A stretch of 57,347 bases of DNA from Pelagibius sp. (GTDB lineage: Bacteria; Pseudomonadota; Alphaproteobacteria; Kiloniellales; Kiloniellaceae). The notes under the pieces are model-generated. The model was not told the origin of the DNA. It ran no database searches and saw nothing but the letters and a program-made list of their open reading frames with translations. The DNA lies in assembly GCA_028280305.1 (NCBI GenBank), contig JANQMC010000009.1:1-57347 (forward strand), in the 5' to 3' direction. A program made the translations under genes and the position numbers. Shown here piece by piece: positions 52,799-57,347 of the stretch (position 1 is the first letter of the stretch; each line of letters opens with the position of its first letter).

Positions 52799-53783
52799 CC
52801 GCCTGCTCACGCTTGCGGTGATACCAGATCAGACAGCGGCGTTTCACGTACCACAGCGGCCCCCAGGGCAGCACCCAGCGCAGCCAGCGCCTGAGACCGA
52901 AAAGCGGCGGGTGCGCCGGCGTCAGATCCATCAGGCGCAGGCCCGATACCGCCGAAAGGGTCTCACTGGCCGGCTGCGCGCGGATCACGAAGCGTTTGCC
53001 CCGTTGCCGCAGGCGCAGGCTGCACCTGCCGTCTTCCGCCGCGGGGTCGTAGCAGGCCAGGGTCGTCCAGCCGTCTTCCGCCGCCTCCAGGCGATAGACC
53101 ACCAGCACCTGCGCGGCCGCCGGTGTTGTCGCGGGGTCGCGCAGAACCTCGATCACGCTGGGCTGGCGCCGGGCCAAAGACTCTCTGAGCGTTGAGAGAG
53201 TCTTCGCCGTCTCACCATGCAGCCAGGCATCCCCGCCCGGCACCGGCAGCTTCAGGTCGAGGGAGACCTCGACAGAGTCGAAGAGGTCGCTGTCGAGCAG
53301 TTGCTGCTTCAACTGGTGGCGCAACTGCGCTTCCGATATCCATTGCGCCGCGACCCTTCCGGAAATGGCGCAGCAGGCCAGGGCCGGTTCGGCATTGATC
53401 CGCAGGCAATCGCTGAGACGGGACATCAGGAAGGGCTGCAGCCTGGACCAGCGGGCCCGGTTCACCGGGTTGGTCTCGCCGCCGGGTTCCGGAGGCCGCA
53501 GTGTAACCCTGGCCCGGTAGTGATCGACGGCGGCGATGGCCAGCGCGGTTCGAAAAAGCGCCTCCGTCGCCCCCGCCGTGTCGGCAAGCCGGCGCACCAG
53601 ATCCCGCGCGCCGAAGGTGTCGGCTTCACAGCCGTAGGTCTTTTTCAGTTGTCCGCAGGTCGGCTCCACCGCCTCGCGCAACAGGCCGGCGGCGGCGGTT
53701 TCCTCCTCCGGGGTCATCTGCCAGACCGGCCAGGGGCCGGGGTCGTCAAGCCAGGGCCGGAACCAGCTTTCGTAGCGCGGCAT
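52767..53783 (-). CDS. Hypothetical protein of the DUF2589 locus
   Basis: A 338-residue protein without recognised family. It starts YESWFRPWLDDPGPWPVWQM, has a possible DUF2589-like stretch (LRHQLKQQLLDSDLFDSVEVSLDLKLPVPGG, charged helix then alternating strand), and ends in a very basic, Trp-rich segment (GLRRWLRWVLPWGPLWYVKRRCLIWYHRKREQ) that could sit on a membrane or bind nucleic acid. It is the last gene of the minus-strand operon, 33 bases after the zinc-ribbon gene. Confidence 0.6.
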   Translation of the reverse strand: MPRYESWFRPWLDDPGPWPVWQMTPEEETAAAGLLREAVEPTCGQLKKTYGCEADTFGARDLVRRLADTAGATEALFRTALAIAAVDHYRARVTLRPPEPGGETNPVNRARWSRLQPFLMSRLSDCLRINAEPALACCAISGRVAAQWISEAQLRHQLKQQLLDSDLFDSVEVSLDLKLPVPGGDAWLHGETAKTLSTLRESLARRQPSVIEVLRDPATTPAAAQVLVVYRLEAAEDGWTTLACYDPAAEDGRCSLRLRQRGKRFVIRAQPASETLSAVSGLRLMDLTPAHPPLFGLRRWLRWVLPWGPLWYVKRRCLIWYHRKREQAVSVLPSDALP

Positions 53784-53816
53784 CCTCAGTACCCGTTTCC
53801 CAACGGCGTCAAATCC

Positions 53817-54101
53817 TCAGCGCCGCGGCCGGCGGCGCGGCTTCGGGGCAGGCGGGGTCGCAACAGGCGGGTTTGTATCAGGTGCTTGGGCCGAGGCCGC
53901 CGCCTTCCGTGCCGAGGCGGTTTCCTCGTACCAGTTGCCGAGCGCGTCCATGGCATCGCGGGAGGCTTCGCGCTGCGCCGTCAGTTCTAGACCGCAACCC
54001 GCACAGACGATCGCCCGGCCGGTCAGCACCGATTCGATCGGCAAGGCCAGCGGACGGCTGCAGGAGGGGCAGGGAATCATGCCGGGCTGGATCGCTGTCA
54101 T
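53817..54101 (-). CDS. Zinc-ribbon protein with basic Pro/Ala tail
   Basis: A 94-residue protein. CPSC at about 11-14 and CAGC at about 33-36 make a four-Cys zinc ribbon (PCPSCSRPLALPIESVLTGRAIVCAGCGLELT). A helix (DAMDALGNWYEETASARKAAA) and an Ala/Pro-rich tail ending PKPRRRPRR follow. It starts three bases after the DUF2589-like gene on the same strand. Function is unknown; interaction with the neighbours is inferred. Confidence 0.7.
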   Translation of the reverse strand: MTAIQPGMIPCPSCSRPLALPIESVLTGRAIVCAGCGLELTAQREASRDAMDALGNWYEETASARKAAASAQAPDTNPPVATPPAPKPRRRPRR

Positions 54102-54104
54102 GGC

Positions 54105-54812
54105 CTAACCGTCGCGCGCCTCTTCTTCGCCTTCCGGCAACACGTCCTGGCTGCTCGATTCCGATGCCAGCGCCAGAAGCTGCGCCAGGCCACCCGGCAT
54201 GTCCGCCTGTTCGATACGCAGCTTCATCTTCACCAGCATATCGACCGAGCGCCGGCCGTTGGAGCCCTGCTCCCGGGCGAAGGTGGCGCGCAGCGTCGCC
54301 GGCGGTTCGCCCGTCGGTCCCCCCAAAATTCCTGGGTCCTTCGTAGCCATCAACTGATTGACCTCGGCCTGGCGCTGCGGCAGCGCCTCGGTCTGAACGA
54401 TCTTTACGGTGTAGTCGAGTTCCGCATCCTTGATCTGCAAAGCCGGGATCGGAAGCATGGAGAGCAGCGGGATCTGCACTTCGACATCGTCCTCGCGGCC
54501 ATCGGCATGGCGTTGACGCCGCTTGAAGCGCGCCATCTGCAACTCGCCCAGATCGCCCATACCGTCGCCGTTGCCGGTGAAACCGACGGAACGGATAAAG
54601 CGGGCCGTCGCCATGGCCGACTGCGCCTCGGCATCGACCAGGGCATGGATCGGCGCGCCAATCAACTGCGCCAGGGAAAGCACAGACTCCTGAGGGTCCG
54701 GTACGTCGCGCGGCGTCGGCGACGTCGTGGTTCCACCGCCATTGCCGTCTCCGCCGTCACCGCCACCCCCGTTTCCTGTGGCAACCGCATTTCCGGATGC
54801 GTTGTCCGACAT
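54105..54812 (-). CDS. DUF2589-like protein, long form
   Basis: A 235-residue protein. After a Gly/Asn-rich N-terminal 35 residues comes the DUF2589 core: LAQLIGAPIHALVDAEAQSAMATARFIRSVGF (47-78) and QIPLLSMLPIPALQIKDAELDYTV (113-136). The C-terminal KMKLRIEQADMPGGLAQLLALAS matches the ending of the other DUF2589 protein of the locus (VHAVQDELPAGLSKMLNILAD). No signal peptide or membrane segment. The function of the family is unknown; I infer an assembly of paralogs. Confidence 0.75.
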   Translation of the reverse strand: MSDNASGNAVATGNGGGGDGGDGNGGGTTTSPTPRDVPDPQESVLSLAQLIGAPIHALVDAEAQSAMATARFIRSVGFTGNGDGMGDLGELQMARFKRRQRHADGREDDVEVQIPLLSMLPIPALQIKDAELDYTVKIVQTEALPQRQAEVNQLMATKDPGILGGPTGEPPATLRATFAREQGSNGRRSVDMLVKMKLRIEQADMPGGLAQLLALASESSSQDVLPEGEEEARDG

Positions 54813-54836
54813 CGCCGCGCCTCCTTCTCTCTCTGT

Positions 54837-55655
54837 CTATTCCGAAGTCAGGACATGGCGCGTGGTGCGCTCGCCCACCTTCACCTCGGTCCAGATCATG
54901 TTGCGGACCACCGCCTTGACCTTCACGCTGGAGATCGCCGCCTCGCTCAATTGCGACAGCTGACTGCCCTCCACAAGAATTTCCAGGCGGGTGTCGCTGT
55001 TGCCGTGCCAGATGGTCTTGATCGGCTTGGCCATCGATTCCATGGCCTTCTTGATCGCCGCGTCGGAAACGATGGGCTGGATCAGGTCGCGCAGTGCGCG
55101 CTTCATCTCGCTCTCCGCCTCTTCGCTCTGGCTGTAGATCTCCTTGGCGTACTGCTCCATGGCCCAGCGGAAGGGCCGTTCCAGCTCGGCCAGCGCCAAA
55201 GCCGCATCGAAGTTGCCCGCGTCATCGATCATGTGGGTGTAGGACTCGATGAAATAGCGCAGCACCTTCTGGCGCATGTCGATGCGCAGGGCCGTGGAAT
55301 TGAATCCTTTGGTCAGGTACTTCCACCAGATCTCGCGAAAATCGTCTTCGGCTTCGTTGCGTGCCCTGGCGATGTCGAGGAAGGTGGCGACCAGCCGTTC
55401 GACGGAGCGCTCGAAGAGCACGGCGGCATTGGCCTCCTGGCTCTCGTTGTTCACCTCGCTTTCCGGTGCGCCGGCGATGGAGAACTTGAGGTCGATCTCG
55501 ACCTCCTCCACATCGGCGCGCGGGACCGGAAACTTACGCAGCAGATAGTCGTTTTCGTAATAGCGCGCGATCGAGCGCGAGTAGAGATCGGCGCTGAAAC
55601 GCGCTTTCGCCAGATCCCGCAGGATCGCCCCGACGATCTGTTGAAGATCGGCCAT
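54837..55655 (-). CDS. DUF2589-related helical protein
   Basis: A 272-residue protein between the two clear DUF2589 genes. Residues 43-60 (PVPRADVEEVEIDLKFSI) align by eye with PIPFIRIDEMTIDFKANI of the upstream paralog, and residues 1-40 are helical like the paralog N-terminus. The middle is a long helical insertion (ATFLDIARARNEAEDDFREIWWKYLTKGF, AMEQYAKEIYSQSEEAESEMKRALRDLIQPI). The end is strand-rich (RLEILVEGSQL, VKVKAVVRNMIWTEVKVGERTTRH). Function unknown. Confidence 0.65.
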   Translation of the reverse strand: MADLQQIVGAILRDLAKARFSADLYSRSIARYYENDYLLRKFPVPRADVEEVEIDLKFSIAGAPESEVNNESQEANAAVLFERSVERLVATFLDIARARNEAEDDFREIWWKYLTKGFNSTALRIDMRQKVLRYFIESYTHMIDDAGNFDAALALAELERPFRWAMEQYAKEIYSQSEEAESEMKRALRDLIQPIVSDAAIKKAMESMAKPIKTIWHGNSDTRLEILVEGSQLSQLSEAAISSVKVKAVVRNMIWTEVKVGERTTRHVLTSE

Positions 55656-55867
55656 ACGTCTTTACTCTGCCTCCCCCTTGGCACTCATCGCCCTTCACCG
55701 GGCGACCTTAACTCTGCAGACTTATAATCCAGCCTTTCACGCCGGCTGACGTCGTCCGACCAGCCAATTCATGAGGCCACGCCAGACACGTGTCTGGACC
55801 TGACGAAAACGGGCAAGGGCGCCGGAACAGCCGGGCAGAGCGACAGTCTGCGGCGGCCCCAGCGCGA

Positions 55868-56467
55868 TCAGTTTCCCGCTTTGCCGCCACCACCACCGGC
55901 GCCGCCGCTGCCCGGCTGTTCGGTTACCGCAGGCGGCGCCTGGATCGTATCCGCGAGGATGTTCAGCATCTTCGAGAGTCCGGCCGGCAGTTCGTCCTGC
56001 ACCGCATGGACGTGCACGTCGATGGTGGTTTCGACCGAGTACTTGGATTTCTTGGTCGATTCGGAATCCTTCTTGGAGGAGACCGAGGCTTCCAGGTTCG
56101 CCTTGAAGAAGAGGTAGCGCGCACTGGCGCTGACCTTTGCGTTCTTCGAGGTCGACTGCGCCGTCTTGTCTTCGCTTTCGTTGCTCGAAGAGATGTTGGC
56201 CTTGAAATCGATGGTCATCTCGTCGATGCGGATGAAGGGGATCGGCACGATGGTCAGCAGGGGCACGGTGATCTCCGTCTCCTGATCACCTTTCTTGGCC
56301 GTGAAGGTGACGTTCTGCACCGAGCCGTCGTCGTTGAAACCGATGGCCTTGATGAATTTCACCGAGGACACGGCCGCCTTGGCCTGCGCCTCGATGGCGG
56401 CATCCAAGGGACCGCCGATCAGCGACCCGAAGGGTAGGGCCTGAAGTTCACCTGCTACTGCTGCCAT
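55868..56467 (-). CDS. DUF2589 family protein
   Basis: A 199-residue protein with the standard DUF2589 layout: LPFGSLIGGPLDAAIEAQAKAAVSSVKFIKAIGF (11-44), VPLLTIVPIPFIRIDEMTIDFKANI (68-92), a Ser/Lys/Asn-rich centre with KVSASARYLFFKANLEASVSSKKDSES, and a strand VETTIDVHVHAVQDELPAGLSKMLNIL near the end, then a Gly-rich tail. The alternating strands suggest a beta-sandwich that could polymerise. It is the promoter-proximal gene, 212 bases from the next. Confidence 0.85.
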   Translation of the reverse strand: MAAVAGELQALPFGSLIGGPLDAAIEAQAKAAVSSVKFIKAIGFNDDGSVQNVTFTAKKGDQETEITVPLLTIVPIPFIRIDEMTIDFKANISSSNESEDKTAQSTSKNAKVSASARYLFFKANLEASVSSKKDSESTKKSKYSVETTIDVHVHAVQDELPAGLSKMLNILADTIQAPPAVTEQPGSGGAGGGGGKAGN

Positions 56468-56745
56468 GCTTTCCCCCTGTTTTAGATCTGCGATCCTTCT
56501 CCGCGGCGGCGCTGCTCCCCTACCTGAGCAAATCCGGCGATCGGATAATCGAAATCGCTATGTTATACAAAACCTATCGGATTGGCTTTACTGAGGCAAT
56601 TTATTAGCACCGCCAACAATTCGCCCCAATATAGCGCCCCTCACAAGCCGCTCCGTGACAAAAAAGAGTCAGAAAACCCCTTTTTATCTGCGGGTTAACC
56701 ATGATTTACAATGGGCGGGACTGTCTGCGCGACCCGGCAGCCGGT
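56468..56745. other. Promoter region of the DUF2589 operon
   Basis: 278 bases, AT-rich from about 56530 to 56710 (ttatacaaaacc, gcaatttattagc, gattaacc-like runs). No gene or strong hairpin was seen. It is expected to carry the promoter of the minus-strand operon and the 3' end of the flanking gene's transcript. Confidence 0.45.
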
Positions 56746-57228
56746 CTAGCGGACCGCCGTGTCAGCCGTTGAGGAGACAGCGGCCTTGCGCGGCAGCAAC
56801 CATCCGAGCGGGCGAAACCAGCGGGGCGTAGCCTTGCAATAGTCGCGATAGGCGCGGCCATGCGCCGCCAGAAGGTGGGCCTCCTCCAGACGGACCTGAA
56901 GCTGCAGCACCGTCACACCGGCCAGAAGACAGATAGCGGTGAACCCGCTCGGGAAAGCCAGGAAGAGCCCAAGCTGCGCCATGTGAATGGCCAGAAACAT
57001 CGGGTTCCGGGTCCAGGCAAAGGGCCCGCTTGTGATCAGCGGCGGGACGTCACCAAGCGACGGCAGGCCGGAACGCCAGACAGCCCCCATGACGAAGTGC
57101 AGGGCGATCACAAGCGAAAAGCCGACAGCCAATAGGGACAGTCCGGTGAAAACCACCGCCGGGGTCATCAGAAAGCCGATGGCCAGAAGATAACCGTCCA
57201 GCGCCGGCCAGAAAGCCCGGGCCAGCAT
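56746..57228 (-). CDS. Isoprenylcysteine carboxyl methyltransferase-like membrane protein
   Basis: A 160-residue protein with four to five helices. The block LITSGPFAWTRNPMFLAIHMAQLGLFLAF and the ending LEEAHLLAAHGRAYRDYCKATPRWFRPLG are typical of ICMT/PEMT-type integral-membrane methyltransferases, in which GPFxxxRNPxY and the E-E-x-x-L-x-x-x-x-G-x-x-Y-x-x-Y motif bind SAM. The frame stays open from ATG 57228 to the window edge (about 40 codons) without another ATG, so the gene may be longer. Substrate is unknown. Confidence 0.75.
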   Translation of the reverse strand: MLARAFWPALDGYLLAIGFLMTPAVVFTGLSLLAVGFSLVIALHFVMGAVWRSGLPSLGDVPPLITSGPFAWTRNPMFLAIHMAQLGLFLAFPSGFTAICLLAGVTVLQLQVRLEEAHLLAAHGRAYRDYCKATPRWFRPLGWLLPRKAAVSSTADTAVR

Positions 57229-57347
57229 GGTCAGCGTAATGAGGCTGCGAAAAAGGACGAAGGTCTTGGCAAGCCACCAATGAAGACTGCCCCTGCCGCC
57301 ATGGGAGACCGCTGAGTACCCCAGACGGCGCCGACGGGTCGTCAGTC

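Overview
The window is high-GC chromosomal DNA with the gene content of an alphaproteobacterium, most likely a marine or halotolerant member of the Rhodospirillales sensu lato. This is inferred from MetX/MetW, a PhaB-PhaA-PhaC-PhaR polyhydroxyalkanoate block with a PhaE-like subunit, an RHH_4-type ribbon-helix-helix protein, a HlyU-family protein, DCC and DUF985 proteins, many LysR regulators, and dispersed palindromic repeats of alphaproteobacterial type. I saw no rRNA, tRNA, CRISPR array, insertion sequence or prophage.

Layout. 1-8.3 kb: end of metX, metW, two further SAM methyltransferases, secreted proteins, a ferric-reductase-like membrane flavohemoprotein, a DUF985 cupin, a DMT exporter, a Nudix hydrolase, and DUF4166 and DCC proteins. 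8.4-13.4 kb: PHA storage block (phaB, phaA, phaC, a PhaE/PhaM-like subunit, divergent phaR). 13.5-18.7 kb: a PAS-GGDEF-EAL protein with a decayed GGDEF motif, a GlxA-type regulator, an XRE regulator with a candidate operator, and small unknowns. 18.9-23 kb: an Fbp-like ABC importer whose ATPase gene faces the other two. 23-34.4 kb: a FemAB-like transferase, a Tat-exported SDR with an NTF2-like secreted protein and a LysR, a methyltransferase/LysR divergon with a clear T-N11-A operator, a GMC oxidoreductase with a Tat subunit, glyoxalase I, an RHH protein, a phytanoyl-CoA-dioxygenase-family enzyme and a GNAT.

34.6-38.7 kb: an unusual operon of a sodium/betaine-type BCCT carrier, a lipoprotein that joins a betaine-type (OpuAC) binding domain to a TAXI-type binding domain and a C-terminal membrane helix, and a universal stress protein. 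40.8-44.5 kb: LysR, a nicotianamine-synthase-like enzyme, a LysE exporter and a methyltransferase resembling methionine S-methyltransferase. This looks like a small pathway making and exporting a SAM-derived amino-acid compound. 44.5-51.2 kb: a Dpp-type peptide ABC transporter in dppABCDF order with a repeat hairpin between dppA and dppB, plus an M20 peptidase.

51.5-56.5 kb: a locus of unknown function with a cytosolic trypsin-like protease, a 74-residue protein resembling the protease N-terminal module, and a convergent operon of three DUF2589-like proteins, a zinc-ribbon protein and a large unknown. The window ends in an isoprenylcysteine-methyltransferase-like membrane protein.

The three strongest candidates for undescribed systems are the BCCT with tethered double binding protein, the NAS-like/LysE/methyltransferase cluster and the protease-DUF2589 locus. 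Function in all three is inferred from motifs and gene order.
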